From Thermococcus litoralis DSM 5473 (lineage in GTDB: Archaea; Methanobacteriota_B; Thermococci; Thermococcales; Thermococcaceae), in the NCBI RefSeq assembly GCF_000246985.2, contig NC_022084.1, positions 577,291-641,290 of the forward strand: a stretch of 64,000 bases of DNA, read 5' to 3'. Both the position numbers and the translations under genes were made by a program. Position 1 is the first letter of the stretch. Each line of letters begins with the position of its first letter. Under the pieces are notes generated by a model. It searched no databases. It saw only the letters and a program-made list of their open reading frames with translations, and was not told where the DNA came from. Below, one piece after another: positions 34,924-46,860 of this stretch.

Positions 34924-36164
34924 CTAACGAGATTTATTTTGGAGTATTGATATAACCCTTTTAATTTTCTTGTCTAATTCCTCTAAATTTGCTGCGATTT
35001 CTTCTGCAGAAGCTGTTATCTCTTCAACTGCAGAGGTCTCCTCTTCCATTGCACTCATGGTGGCATTAACGTTGTCAGCAACTTTCTCCACGGATTTCCT
35101 GAAATCATTCAACAAATGAGAAATTTCTACAAGGCTTCCTAGAAACATTTCTATCTCTTCCGAATGCTTGCTTAATTCGTTGGTAATGTTGGAGACATTC
35201 TCGATAGCCTTCAAAATTTTCTCAATGTTGTCTTCTATTATCTTCACCGTAAGTTTTGTTGTGGTTTCCGATGCTTCAGCAATAGCTCTAATTCTTTCAG
35301 CAACCTGTCTACTGTCCTCTGCAAGTTTTCTTACCTCATCTGCAACTATTCTAAACCCTCTTCCAGCTTCTCCGGCTCTAGCTGCTTCAATAGCTGCATT
35401 CAAAGCCAATAAATTAGTTTGTTTTGCTATATCCGAAATTACTTGAACATTTTTAGCAACATCAACATTTGTCCTGAGCATATCATTTAAATGTCCTCTA
35501 AGCTGTTCTAATTCTCCTTTCAAGTGTTCCAATGAGGAGCTTTCTTCTTCACTCTTTCTTGATGTTTCTTTTAATCCACTACTTATTTTTTCTCCTTTTC
35601 TGATTATATTCTCCAATTCCTGAAGAGTGGTAGATAACGCAGAAATAGAGTCCTCCGTCATTTTTGCAATTTCTTGAGTACCTAATGATATGCTCTGTGT
35701 AGCTTCAGAAATCTGTGAGAGTGCTTGAGAAACTTCGTTCATAGAGGTATTAACTTCATTTATATTTTTACCAGTAGTATCAAGTTCTTCAGTAAGTGCT
35801 TGAACCCACCCCTGCTCTAGGTATCCATTTCCTTCAATTAATCTTTGAATAAATTCAAGAAGAACATAAGGATCCCATTAGATGCCTTGATGATCAGAGG
35901 CAAAATTTTGTAAACAACAGGTTTGTAATAAACTTCCATAAAATGATCAAAACCAAAATTATATTCCTCTAAATATGCCTTTCCCGATTTTATTAAGAAA
36001 TCTTTGTCAATTTTGCCGTAGCATAAGTCTCTGATGTAGTTTTTCATTGCTGTGGCATGAGCATTTCTTATGTTTTCCGGAACCTTAAGGTGATAATGGG
36101 TTGTATCAATTATTCGCTCTACATCGTCCTTGATCTTTTCATATACTTCCGCTAACGATACCAT
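34924..36164 (-). pseudogene. Methyl-accepting chemotaxis-type signalling protein, split by one frameshift
   Basis: The C-terminal part (from 35742 down) holds the MCP signalling hairpin: [26 protein letters not shown] and [12 protein letters not shown]. The N-terminal part, from the ATG at 36164 (GGGGGT upstream), is an all-helical sensor of about 100 residues. The two are joined by one frame change at the run of three C at 35874-35876; one more C (G on the coding strand) gives an open protein of about 414 aa. The sensor could be a globin-like domain, but no clear haem His is seen. No membrane helix exists, so the receptor is cytoplasmic. No che genes are near. Confidence 0.75.
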
Positions 36165-36353
36165 TTTGATTACCCCCAAAGCCTCTAAAAATTTGAATTT
36201 CAACACATTATTTTGGATTTTTGTTTAATTATGTCTAAAAATCTCAATATTTAAAAAGAATTTTTCATACATACACAAATACCTACACAAAACACGTTAT
36301 TGTGTTCAGTAAACTTAAAGAAGCAAAGAGTACATAAGCAAAACGGTGATAAA

Positions 36354-37421
36354 ATGAGGATTATAGGCGTCGATCCAGGCACGAAGAGCTTTGACATTAT
36401 CGGCCTTGAAGACGGAAAGATAAAACTCGATCTCAGCTTTCCAAGTGAAGTAGTTGCAGAAGAGCCAAGCAAAATCGTTAGGACACTAGAAGAATTCAGT
36501 GCAGACTTAATAATCGGTCCCTCAGGATACGGAGTTCCGCTTAAGCACATAAGCGAGCTCACCGACAGGGACCGCTTCGAGATGACCCTTGTTTGGGAAG
36601 AGGAGATGAAAGAAATACCAGTTCTCATTGGATTGCAAAAGATGGTAAGCGAGATGGCTGAAAAGAACATGAACGTGTGGTTTATTCCCGGCGTTATACA
36701 CCTTCCAACTGTGCCAGAATGGAGGAAGTACAACAAAATAGACATGGGAACAGCAGATAAGATGGCGATAACCGTTCTCGGAATCTACGACCAACCCAAG
36801 AGGCTCGGCCTTGAGTATTCCGACGTTTCATTCGTGCTTCTTGAAGTTGGCTTCGGCTACAATTACGCGGGAGCAGTGAAGGGTGGAAAGATAGTGGACG
36901 GGATTGGGGGTACGATATTTCCTGGCCCGGCATACGTGAACAGCGGCGCTCTCGATGGAGAAGTTGCCTACCTTATGGGCGAAATCAAGAAGTGGCACCT
37001 CTTCTGGGGAGGAGCAAGCATAATTGCCGCAGAAAAGATACTCCCACCCGAAGAGTTTGCTAAGAGGCTTGACGAGGAACCCTTTGCAAAAGCCTGGGAA
37101 GCGATGAAAGACGGATTTTTAAAGGCAGTGGCGAGTGAACTCACCGTTGTGAGAGATGCCAAGGAAATACTTCTTTCCGGCAGACTTATGCGCATAGATG
37201 AGCTTAGAAAAGATGTTAAAGACCTCTTTGAGGAGCGCTTTGGCCTTCCAGTGGTTAAGCAGAGGGGCCTTGAGGGGAAAGCGAAAGAGGCCGCCCAGGG
37301 AAGTGCAATAATCGGAGACGGACTTGCTGGAGGAGAATTCAAAGAGCTTGTTGAACACGTTGAGATAAAGAAGAGTTACGGAAGCGTCCTCGACTATGTG
37401 AAACTTCCTTTGAACATTTGA
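36354..37421 (+). CDS. DUF1464 family protein (predicted butyrate kinase-like)
   Basis: 355 aa. An N-terminal actin/ASKHA-type fold start, IIGVDPGTKSFDIIGLEDGK, and further stretches (EVGFGYNYAGAVKGGKIVDGIGGT, LLSGRLMR) fit DUF1464. This archaeal family is related to acetate/butyrate kinases. The true substrate is unknown. The ATG at 36354 follows GGTGAT; an ATG-less upstream extension in frame is not used. Confidence 0.85.
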   Translation: MRIIGVDPGTKSFDIIGLEDGKIKLDLSFPSEVVAEEPSKIVRTLEEFSADLIIGPSGYGVPLKHISELTDRDRFEMTLVWEEEMKEIPVLIGLQKMVSEMAEKNMNVWFIPGVIHLPTVPEWRKYNKIDMGTADKMAITVLGIYDQPKRLGLEYSDVSFVLLEVGFGYNYAGAVKGGKIVDGIGGTIFPGPAYVNSGALDGEVAYLMGEIKKWHLFWGGASIIAAEKILPPEEFAKRLDEEPFAKAWEAMKDGFLKAVASELTVVRDAKEILLSGRLMRIDELRKDVKDLFEERFGLPVVKQRGLEGKAKEAAQGSAIIGDGLAGGEFKELVEHVEIKKSYGSVLDYVKLPLNI

Positions 37422-37474
37422 TTCTTCATTAACTTTTTTAACCTTAGGTTTACAACCCTTCTTCGGTGATGAGG

Positions 37475-38800
37475 ATGAAAAAGACAGTTGTTATCATAGG
37501 TGGCGGAGCTGCTGGAATGAGCACTGCATCAAGAGTAAAGAGGCTGAAACCTGAATGGGATGTAAAGGTGTTTGAAGCGACTGAATGGGTCAGTCATGCC
37601 CCCTGTGGAGTGCCTTATGTTGTTGAAGGAATTTCTCCAAAGGAGAAACTTATGCACTATCCACCCGAGTTTTTCATCAAAAAGAGAGGAATTGACCTGC
37701 ACTTGAATGCAGAAGTGATAGAAGTTGAGCAGGGAAGTGTGAGAGTAAGGGAGAAGGGTGAAGAGAAAACCTACGAGTGGGACTACCTGGTCTTTGCAAA
37801 CGGTGCCTCTCCCCAAGTACCGCCAATAGAGGGTGTAGGTTTGAAGGGAGTTTTTACAGCAGACCTGCCTCCAGATGCGGTTGCAATAAAAGAGTATATG
37901 AAGAAAAATGATGTAAGGAACGTTGTGGTGATTGGAACTGGCTATATAGCACTTGAGATGGCCGAAGCGTTTGTGGTTCAGGGAAAGAATGTAACACTAA
38001 TCGGCAGAAGCGAGAGGGTCTTAAGAAAAACCTTTGACAAGGAAATCACCGATATAGTAGAGGCAAAACTCAGGGAACACCTAAACCTCCGTCTGGAAGA
38101 AGTAACCCTTAGGATTGAAGGAGAAGAGAAGGTAGAAAAGGTAGTCACTGATGCAGGGGAGTATAAAGCCGATCTAGTCATCATAGCCACTGGAATCAAG
38201 CCAAACACAGAGCTTGCACGACAACTAGGGGTTAGGATAGGAGAAACTGGAGCAATATGGACAAACGAGAGAATGCAAACAAGCGTTGAGAATGTCTATG
38301 CTGCTGGAGATGTTGCCGAGACAAAGCATTTGATCACTGGCAGAAGGGTATGGGTGCCATTGGCTCCACCGGGTAACAAGATGGGCTACGTAGCGGGAAG
38401 CAACATAGCAGGTGTTGAGGTAACCTTTCCAGGAGTTCTTGGAACGGCCATAACCAAATTCATGGATCTTGAAATTGGGAAAACCGGGTTAACAGAAGGA
38501 GAAGCACTAAAAGAAGGATATGATGTTAAGACGGCATTCATAGAGGCAAGGACAAAACCCCATTATTATCCAGGCGGAAAGAAGATATGGCTCAAAGCTG
38601 TGGCAGACAAAGAGAACGGAAAGCTCTTAGGATTGCAAGCAGTTGGAGCAGAGATACTTCCAAGAGTGGATGCTTTTGCAGTAGCTTTACAAGCAGGATT
38701 TACAACAAAAGACCTCTTCTTTGCCGATTTAGCCTATGCACCACCGTTTGCCCCGGTTTGGGACCCACTGGTAGTTCTAGCAAGGGTCTTGAAGTTCTGA
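37475..38800 (+). CDS. CoA-disulfide reductase / NADH oxidase family flavoprotein
   Basis: 441 aa. FAD motif [17 protein letters not shown] at the N terminus, single active-site Cys in SHAPCGVPY at residues about 40-48, NAD(P)H motif [14 protein letters not shown] at about 150, and [14 protein letters not shown]. The single Cys and the HAPCGVPY context fit CoA disulfide reductases of Pyrococcus/Thermococcus, which also act as NADH oxidases or NAD(P)H sulfur reductases. It is thus likely in thiol/disulfide balance or S0 reduction. The start at 37475 follows GGTGAT. Confidence 0.9.
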   Translation: MKKTVVIIGGGAAGMSTASRVKRLKPEWDVKVFEATEWVSHAPCGVPYVVEGISPKEKLMHYPPEFFIKKRGIDLHLNAEVIEVEQGSVRVREKGEEKTYEWDYLVFANGASPQVPPIEGVGLKGVFTADLPPDAVAIKEYMKKNDVRNVVVIGTGYIALEMAEAFVVQGKNVTLIGRSERVLRKTFDKEITDIVEAKLREHLNLRLEEVTLRIEGEEKVEKVVTDAGEYKADLVIIATGIKPNTELARQLGVRIGETGAIWTNERMQTSVENVYAAGDVAETKHLITGRRVWVPLAPPGNKMGYVAGSNIAGVEVTFPGVLGTAITKFMDLEIGKTGLTEGEALKEGYDVKTAFIEARTKPHYYPGGKKIWLKAVADKENGKLLGLQAVGAEILPRVDAFAVALQAGFTTKDLFFADLAYAPPFAPVWDPLVVLARVLKF

Positions 38801-38857
38801 TCCCCTTTTTAAATTTCTCCAAAAAACCTTATCTAGGTTAAGTGCCAAGTCAAAACC

Positions 38858-39409
38858 ATGAAAGCAATAAGCAAAGCCCCCTGTTTATACCTGGCGTATC
38901 TCTCAATAGCGATACCCTTAATATCAATTGCAATAGCAATACTTCTCTCAGATTGGTTCAGTATCACAAACAACGCCCTAAGCGATCTTGGACATGCCAC
39001 AAGAAGCTCCGTTGCACCGATATTTAACTTTGGCTTGAGTCTCGGAGGGGCTCTTATCATATACGTTTCAGCACTGTGCATATACAAAACCAGCAAAGCT
39101 TTTTCTGTCGTGGGGTTCTTAGTTGGGTTTACTCTAATCTTGGTAGCTGTCTTTGATGAAATCTACAGGGGACTGCACTTCAAAGTCTCGGTGGCGTTCT
39201 TTCTCTCCCTTGCAGTATTCCTAGTTGCCTACGGAATCTACTTTAGAAGCTATCTGCCTATTCCTGCTCTAACAGTTGCGATACTAGCGTGGCTCATTCA
39301 TTTTGCATACAATATTCCAGAGGGAGTAGCAATCCCAGAGCTCGTCTCTGTATTTGCAACAGCTCCGTTTTACATCGATACGATAAAAAGGCTTCAAGCA
39401 AACTCATAA
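38858..39409 (+). CDS. DUF998 membrane protein
   Basis: 183 aa with six predicted membrane helices. The segment SITNNALSDLGHATRSSVAPIFN is the conserved loop of DUF998. The function is not known. It is monocistronic, with a TATA-like CCTTATCTA some 30 bases before the start. Confidence 0.8.
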   Translation: MKAISKAPCLYLAYLSIAIPLISIAIAILLSDWFSITNNALSDLGHATRSSVAPIFNFGLSLGGALIIYVSALCIYKTSKAFSVVGFLVGFTLILVAVFDEIYRGLHFKVSVAFFLSLAVFLVAYGIYFRSYLPIPALTVAILAWLIHFAYNIPEGVAIPELVSVFATAPFYIDTIKRLQANS

Positions 39410-39495
39410 TTTCGAATTTTGAGCTTGGTCTTTAATGCCGCTTTTCTCCTTTTTTAGGATATTCTTAAGAGAAAAAGAGGTAGAAAAGCTAGAAC

Positions 39496-42372
39496 TCACT
39501 CCACAAATATTGCAGGCTTCATAGGCATTGCCTGCTTCTTCTTTCCGCCCTTGTCCTCCTCTGGGTTTATGATGATTTCTAGCCCCGTTTCGCGTTCTAT
39601 GAAGGCCTTTGCCTGTCTTAAGGCTTTCTCCTCATCGATGCGCTTGAGTTCAAAAGCTCTCTCCTTGACAAGCTTTTGAATCAGCTTTGAAACTTCCTTG
39701 CCACGCTTTCTCATCTCTGGGTCTTTCATTACTTCACTCATCGCTGCCTTGAAGTCCTTCTTCTCCGCAACTATTTCTGCTACTCTCCACTTCCACTCTT
39801 CAGCTGTGTAGATGTAGGCTCTCTTTGCATTTTCGAGCTTTGCAACGGTGATAATTTCCTTTATATCATCGATTAGTGCCTTGATGTAGTCCTCCTCAAG
39901 TTCTATTGTTTTGTTCCACCATTCTTCAACCGGCTCTGGCCACTTGGCAAGGCTTACAAAGCCCTCTCCACCAAGCTTTGTCCAGAGTTCCTCAGCTATG
40001 TGTGGTGTAAACGGAGCCATCAAGCGAACCCAGATATCAGCAAGTCTCCTCAAAGTAGCCCTCTTCGCTTCATCATTCCTTCCTTCTGTTCTCCTCATGT
40101 ACCATCTTAAGTCGTTCAGTATGCTGTAGAAAGCCCATTGAACAGCCGTTCTTGTTCTAAATTCCTCCAGAGCCTCAGTGGCGCCTTTTATGGCTTTGTT
40201 AACTCTGTGCAAGAGCCACTTGTCAATGTCCATTAGCTCAACGTCTTTGTCCTCATATTTGGCAAATTCAGTTATCAGCTCATAGAATCTCTCTATTTGC
40301 TTTCTTAATTTGCCCACTTCACTCCTCTTCCAGTCAAAGTCGCTGTCGTGTTCTGCTAAGCTCATTATGTAAAGTCTAACCACATCTGCACCGTTCTCTT
40401 CAATGGCATCGATGAAGTTGAGCACGTTCCCCTTGCTCTTGCTCATTTTCTGCCCTTCAAGGGTTCCAAAGCCGTTGACCGCTATTCCTTTCGGCCAGTG
40501 CTCTTTTCTGAATATGGCAACGTGATTGAAGATAAAGAACGTTAAGTGGTTTGGAATTAAGTCCTTAGCCGAGCATCTCCAGTCCAGCGGGTACCAGTAT
40601 TCAAATTCTTCCTTCATTTCTCTTATAACTTCCTTTGGAATGCCTGTTTTTTCGCTTAGCTGCTTTTCTTTCTCCTCACTGAAGTTCTCAAGGAATATGT
40701 AGTCAAAAACTTCTGGGATTAGCTGTTCTCCTTTAATGCCATACTTATTTACGGCTCTGCTTATGGTGTAGTAAGCCATGTAGATTGTTGAGTCGCTCAG
40801 ACTTTCGATCACCCACTCCGGATCCCACGGCAAAGGAGTTCCAAGGCCAACTTTTCTCGCGCAGGCTTTCTTGTCGAGCCACTCTATTATGGCTTCAAAC
40901 TGTGCCCTTCTTGACTCCGGCAGGATTTTCATTTGCGCCAAAGCCTCTCTTGCTTTTGCCTTCCATTCTGGGTTTCCGTAGTCGATAAACCATTGGTCGT
41001 GGATTATTTTTATAACCGCCCTGTTTCCAAACCTTGAGATGACGTTTTTGTCCGAGAATTCATACATCCTGTCAGCTATTCCTTTTTCGAACATATCCTT
41101 AGCTACTAGCTCCTTTACCTCATTAACGGGTTTTCCTTTGTAGGGCTCAATCTTGAAGACACCCTTGTGGTATTCAGCTTTGTAGATGTTTTTTGTGGCC
41201 TGTTCAAGTTTTTCCACATCTTTTTGGCTCTTTACTCCAAGCTTTTCACTCTCTTCAACAGCCGGAAATTCACCATAGCCCTCCAACTCAATCAGGGAGA
41301 TGTAGCTTATGTTTTCAACGATCCTTGGATCAATATCATACTTCAACAGAATTTCTGTGTTCTTCTTTATGTCCTCTAAGGCTGCATGATCGAAGGGTGC
41401 ATGTGCAGGAACGCTCATGACTACTCCGGTAGCATTATCTGGATCAACGAACTCAGCGGGCAAAATAATTACCTCATCTCCAGTTACCGGGTTCTTGACC
41501 CACTTTCCAATTAACTTCTCTCCCTTGAACTCTTCCAGAACTTCAATATCCTTATCTTGGAAGCTCAACTTGTAAGCGGCTTCCTTGCTTATTATCCATT
41601 TCTCTTCCTTGTCTCCGCTCTTAACTCTGGCTTTCACGTAAGTTGCCTCGGGATTTAACCACATGTTGGTTACTCCGTAAACGGTTTCTGGTCTTAGGGT
41701 TGCCGCAGGTAGATAATAAACTTCGCTGTTTTCTTCAAGAACGAACTTTATCAGAATGTAATCCAGTATCTGTACATCTTCTCCCTCAATAAGGTCGTGA
41801 TCTCCCAAGGGGGTTCCAACAACTGGATCCCATCTGACGTAGTGGGTTCCCTTAACGATCAGCCCTTTTTCTTTTAATCTCAAGAACTGCCACTCGATAA
41901 ACTTACTGAACGGCGGAAAGAGCGATGTCGTGTGAAATTCCCTGCTCCAGTCAACACTAAAACCGGCTCTAATAAAAGTCTCCTTTGCCGCCTTCATGAA
42001 ATACTTAACTATATTCACTGGGTCTTCAAATGTCCATAGAATATCCTCCGGAACTTTGTAGACATCCCTATAAACGTAGATTGTCTGGGGGTCTCTATGC
42101 TTTATTCTTTCCGCTATCCCGACTATTGGAGAGCCGGTTATATGCCACGCCATTGGGAACAAGACATTGTATCCCTGCATTCTCTTGAACCTTGCAATAA
42201 CGTCCGGTATAGTGTAGGTCCTTGCATGTCCCACGTGCAGGTGGCCTGACAAGTAAGGAAATGCAACCGTTATGTAGAACTTTGGCTTCTTTTCATCTAT
42301 CTGAGGTTCGAATACCTTCTCTTCCAGCCACTTCTGCTGCCATTTTTCTTCAATAGCCTTGAAATCTACCAT
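39496..42372 (-). CDS. leuS: Leucyl-tRNA synthetase
   Basis: 958 aa, the archaeal/eukaryotic-type LeuRS. Class I signatures are present: the HIGH box as [11 protein letters not shown] at about residues 40-50 and the KMSKS box as QKMSKSKGN at about 646-654. The editing domain (CP1) lies between them. It charges tRNA-Leu. A TATA-like TTTTAAAA at 42408-42415 lies upstream. A separate structured hairpin lies further out. Confidence 0.96.
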   Translation of the reverse strand: MVDFKAIEEKWQQKWLEEKVFEPQIDEKKPKFYITVAFPYLSGHLHVGHARTYTIPDVIARFKRMQGYNVLFPMAWHITGSPIVGIAERIKHRDPQTIYVYRDVYKVPEDILWTFEDPVNIVKYFMKAAKETFIRAGFSVDWSREFHTTSLFPPFSKFIEWQFLRLKEKGLIVKGTHYVRWDPVVGTPLGDHDLIEGEDVQILDYILIKFVLEENSEVYYLPAATLRPETVYGVTNMWLNPEATYVKARVKSGDKEEKWIISKEAAYKLSFQDKDIEVLEEFKGEKLIGKWVKNPVTGDEVIILPAEFVDPDNATGVVMSVPAHAPFDHAALEDIKKNTEILLKYDIDPRIVENISYISLIELEGYGEFPAVEESEKLGVKSQKDVEKLEQATKNIYKAEYHKGVFKIEPYKGKPVNEVKELVAKDMFEKGIADRMYEFSDKNVISRFGNRAVIKIIHDQWFIDYGNPEWKAKAREALAQMKILPESRRAQFEAIIEWLDKKACARKVGLGTPLPWDPEWVIESLSDSTIYMAYYTISRAVNKYGIKGEQLIPEVFDYIFLENFSEEKEKQLSEKTGIPKEVIREMKEEFEYWYPLDWRCSAKDLIPNHLTFFIFNHVAIFRKEHWPKGIAVNGFGTLEGQKMSKSKGNVLNFIDAIEENGADVVRLYIMSLAEHDSDFDWKRSEVGKLRKQIERFYELITEFAKYEDKDVELMDIDKWLLHRVNKAIKGATEALEEFRTRTAVQWAFYSILNDLRWYMRRTEGRNDEAKRATLRRLADIWVRLMAPFTPHIAEELWTKLGGEGFVSLAKWPEPVEEWWNKTIELEEDYIKALIDDIKEIITVAKLENAKRAYIYTAEEWKWRVAEIVAEKKDFKAAMSEVMKDPEMRKRGKEVSKLIQKLVKERAFELKRIDEEKALRQAKAFIERETGLEIIINPEEDKGGKKKQAMPMKPAIFVE

Positions 42373-42450
42373 ATCCTAACCTCCCTGATGTTGTTAAAAA
42401 CGTCTTTTAAAAGAGTTTGCACCGAGGAAAAATACTTGGATTTACGTCTA

Positions 42451-42512
42451 GGGGGATAGCTAAGTTGATCAGCATAAGAGGAATACCAACTTGTGGAGAA
42501 CTCGATCCCCCC
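42451..42512. ncRNA. Candidate structured RNA between leuS and the broken MFS gene
   Basis: GGGGGAT (42451-42457) pairs perfectly with ATCCCCC (42505-42511). Inside, AAGTTG (42462-42467) pairs with CAACTT (42488-42493) around a 20-base loop. So two nested stems exist in an AT-rich gap of about 200 bases. TATA-like boxes exist on both sides: TTTTAAAA near 42411 for the plus strand and ATTTAAAT near 42548 for the minus strand. In the minus direction the outline, with two stems, an internal loop and AGA right after the outer stem, recalls a small H/ACA guide RNA, but the fit is not complete. It is too short for a tRNA. Strand unknown. Confidence 0.4.
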
Positions 42513-42574
42513 TCATAAGCATCGCCCTTTATCTTGGCATTGGGATATTTAAATCTTTTGGATATGATGAAGAG

Positions 42575-43853
42575 TTAAAGCATTACTTCCATTTCAGCTT
42601 CCTTCTTCCTACTTTCAAATTCTATGAAAACAGCTTTTGAGTATTTTGTCACAAATAGCAAAACTAAGAAAAGTACGAGTATTGCTAAACTAAGAGCAAT
42701 TAAATGGGCGGGAGTCTTATCGAGGAGTATGCCAACGAGACCATAGCTTATGGGAATTATTCCCTGACTCATAACTTCCAAAACCGAAAACACCCTCGCC
42801 CTATATTCCGTTGGAACAAGCTGCTGGAATTCCACGTTTAGTGGAGTGTTCACGAAGGCATTTGAAATCCCCATTAAAACCGATACCAAAGCAATTGCAC
42901 CAAACATTCTCCAGCTGGGTCCCAAAAAGAATACAATGCTTTGTGGAAACATTAAAACGGCAAAAATCAACAGTAGAATTGTTTCAACTATCAAACCTTT
43001 AACTAAAAGGTTCTCAGCCTTTTTCTTTGCAAACAGTGCACCGATTAAAATGTTTCCGAGAAGTATACCCCCATAAACGAAGTCTCTAAAAGACCGTACT
43101 GCTCTGCAGTGAATTTAATAACTATCCTCATCACATAAGGGTAAAGAACCGCAAATATTGGAGCCGCAAAAAAGTTAATCACCAAAGCAAAGCCCATCAA
43201 AATTAATATCCCCTTCGGACTCTTATGTAGTTTAAGCCATCTCTTAAACCCTCAAAAACTTCGCCAATGTTTTTTATCTTCTCTACTTTTTGTTCATATC
43301 TTATAAAAAGCTCACTAACACCTGAAGCTATAAACGACACACCATTGATAAGAAACGCTATCATTATTCCTCCCATCCCATAAATTATCCCACCAAGGGC
43401 TGGGCCCACTATATAAGCTGTGCTGTTGAAGCTCATCAAAATTGAATTTGCTCTCATTAACTCCTCTTTTTCTACTATATCCGGCAGCATAGCACTGGTT
43501 GCCGGCCCGAACAAAGCGTTCATGATCGACACAACGAACTGCGTCCCAAAAAGGATAGGTATTGTTATCAAATTTTTTGAAGCCAAAAGAGCTAGAAGTA
43601 GAATAACTACTCCCCTTCCAAAGTCCATCCAGACCATTATCCACTTTCTGTTGATTTTATCTCCCAAAACGCCAGCTATTGGGTATAGGAGTAATCGAGG
43701 AAGCATTGAAATTATCATAAAAGTTCCCATTATCGTGCCAGAGCCTGTTAAATCTAGAATGAACAAGGGCAAAGCCACATCTTGTACTCCACTTCCCACG
43801 AGAGATACGAAACGTCCCATGGCAAAGAGCCAAAAATTTCGATTGTCTCTCAT
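42575..43853 (-). pseudogene. MFS transporter with two frameshifts
   Basis: An MFS pump of about 425 aa is recognisable across three frames. The N-terminal 210 residues start at 43853. A one-base loss at about 43219-43226 shifts to the frame that reads SPKGILILMGFALVINFFAAP. A second one-base loss at about 43073-43087 shifts to the frame that carries VYGGILLGN and the rest to the stop at 42575. The motif GVLGDKINRKWIM is in loop 2-3, typical of macrolide-type MFS exporters. It is either a true pseudogene or hit by base-call errors. The operator-like motif at 43906 is upstream. Confidence 0.82.
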
Positions 43854-43905
43854 TTACTCTCCCTCAAAAGCTAATTTATGTGGTCAATTCAATAATACAT
43901 TTTGC

Positions 43906-43919
43906 TCAAAAGTGATCAC
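43906..43919. promoter_or_regulatory. Operator-like motif upstream of MFS gene (copy 2)
   Basis: TCAAAAGTGATCAC, 53-66 bases upstream of the MFS start and about 54 bases before the gcvH start on the other strand. It contains the perfect palindrome GTGATCAC. Thirteen of 14 bases match the motif at 23110-23123. Confidence 0.45.
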
Positions 43920-43972
43920 AATTAGGAAAAGCTTTAAATGTTTTTTAGCCATAAAAGGCTATGGTGATTGCT

Positions 43973-44377
43973 ATGATTGAGGTTGGAGAATACAAGATTA
44001 AAGAGGGACTATACTACACCAAAGACCACGAATGGATTCAAGTGCTTGAGGATGGCACGGTTTTAGTGGGAATAACCGACTATGCGCAAAAGGAGCTTGG
44101 TGACCTCGCTTATGTAGAACTTCCAGAGGTTGGAAAAGAGGTGGCAAAAGGAGATGTACTCTGCGAAGTGGAAAGCGTAAAAGCCGTAAGCGAAGTCTAC
44201 GCACCAGTTAGTGGTGAGGTAATTGAAGTTAACGAAGAACTTGAAGACGCTCCAGAAAAAATCAACGAAGACCCATATGGAGCTTGGATTGCTAAGATAA
44301 AGCCAAGCAATCTTGAAGAGGAATTGAAAGAGCTTATGGATGCTAACGCTTATGCTGAATACTTGAAATCACTCTGA
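43973..44377 (+). CDS. gcvH: Glycine cleavage system H protein
   Basis: 134 aa. It has KDHEWIQV near the start, [22 protein letters not shown], and the lipoyl-lysine motif [19 protein letters not shown] with the Lys at about residue 65. It carries the aminomethyl group between P, T and L proteins. None of those genes is near. I chose the ATG at 43973 because GGTGAT is four bases upstream. GCTTTAAATG at 43930-43939 is a likely TATA box. Confidence 0.94.
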   Translation: MIEVGEYKIKEGLYYTKDHEWIQVLEDGTVLVGITDYAQKELGDLAYVELPEVGKEVAKGDVLCEVESVKAVSEVYAPVSGEVIEVNEELEDAPEKINEDPYGAWIAKIKPSNLEEELKELMDANAYAEYLKSL

Positions 44378-44389
44378 TTTCTTCTTCTT

Positions 44390-45256
44390 TCAAATTAATT
44401 CTCCTGAAAGCAAAACATCTTCTACAGGCCTTGCTTCATATCCTAATCCTCTCAAAATCCTTGCAAATTCCCTATTATAGCCGTATCGTGTGTAAATTTT
44501 TTCAGGCTTAGCCCTTTCAATTATTCTTATAAGCTCCCAGAAGTCTGCATGGTTGCTGAGCTTTAGATTCCCAAACCCAGAAACAAACAGCTCAGAAGGA
44601 TGGATGCCGTTAATAGGCTTTTGACTCCTAAAGCCCCTAATAACAACCTCCCCATCATTTGAAATGTTGTTAAACTTAATTCCAAATTTTTCGTAGATCT
44701 TGGCAACTTTTCTTATATCACTTGGAACTCTCGCAGAATAGCCATGAACGTCCAGAATTTTAAGCAGTTCCTGAGCCTTTCCCATTTGATTTGCATAGAG
44801 CGTTGGAACCTTTTTTCTGTCTAATGCTCCCTCCACAAAGGCTATGAGCTTCTTTTCAGCTTCTCTTGGAGTCGGAAAGTTGTACATTGGAAGGCCGTAG
44901 GTGGCTTCAATAACCAAGATATCTGCCTTTCTGAATTTGCTTTTTTCGGCCGTTCTAAGCTTAAACCACTTTACATCCCCTGTGTAAAGGAGTGAAAACT
45001 CATCAAATTTGATGTATATTTGAGCAGAGCCCAGCATGTGACCTGCTGGATAGAGCTTTGCTTTATAATCACCTATGTAAAAGCTCTCTCCAAATCGGTA
45101 GGTCTTGTAGAGTCCACCTTTTTTGAGATGGCTGAGGAACTTCGTGGGTTTTGTGGATACTATAAACTCTCCACTAACAAAATGATCGGTGTGAGCATGA
45201 CTTTGAAAGGCAATTTTTGATGAAGAATCCAACCCAATACCTTTGATTATCATCAT
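44390..45256 (-). CDS. MBL-fold nuclease-like protein (mRNA 3'-end processing/exonuclease family)
   Basis: 288 aa. Metallo-beta-lactamase motifs: HAHTDH (residues about 20-25), PAGHMLGSAQ (about 70-80), TGDVKW (about 92-97) and a late SNHADF. These fit the short archaeal group related to CPSF/artemis-like nucleases without the full beta-CASP insertion. It probably acts on RNA or DNA ends. The substrate is not known. Confidence 0.82.
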   Translation of the reverse strand: MMIIKGIGLDSSSKIAFQSHAHTDHFVSGEFIVSTKPTKFLSHLKKGGLYKTYRFGESFYIGDYKAKLYPAGHMLGSAQIYIKFDEFSLLYTGDVKWFKLRTAEKSKFRKADILVIEATYGLPMYNFPTPREAEKKLIAFVEGALDRKKVPTLYANQMGKAQELLKILDVHGYSARVPSDIRKVAKIYEKFGIKFNNISNDGEVVIRGFRSQKPINGIHPSELFVSGFGNLKLSNHADFWELIRIIERAKPEKIYTRYGYNREFARILRGLGYEARPVEDVLLSGELI

Positions 45257-45340
45257 CCATAGTTTATGCCGGAAGTTTTTGAAGTTTATCTTGGCTAATG
45301 TTTATTAATTTTGAATGCATACCAACACTGGAGGTGATAA

Positions 45341-46747
<1,407 letters not shown>

Positions 46748-46775
46748 CCTTCTTTATTTTTTTAACCTAGGGTAA

Positions 46776-46786
46776 AATTTATATAG
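46776..46786 (+). promoter_or_regulatory. Promoter of the mannosylglycerate operon
   Basis: AATTTATATAG is a good TATA box 75-85 bases before the mpgS ATG. The mRNA would have a leader of about 50 bases that ends in GGAGGTGAT. The T-rich stretch just upstream (46752-46763) may end the glucokinase transcript. Confidence 0.55.
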
Positions 46787-46860
46787 TAGGAAAAAATAAA
46801 AAGTATCTGGCAGGGTGTTTTCATTATTCTGCTTGCTCTAATCACTTAGGAGGTGATAAT

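Noticed and set aside
42451..42512. tRNA gene
   Set aside because: The 7-bp outer stem looks like an acceptor stem, but the length of about 62 bases is too short. There is no TTCRA T-arm and no GG in the would-be D-loop.
46846..46860. TGM operator before mpgS
   Set aside because: ATCAC and GTGATA occur here, but seven bases separate the halves instead of five, and the second half is the ribosome binding site.
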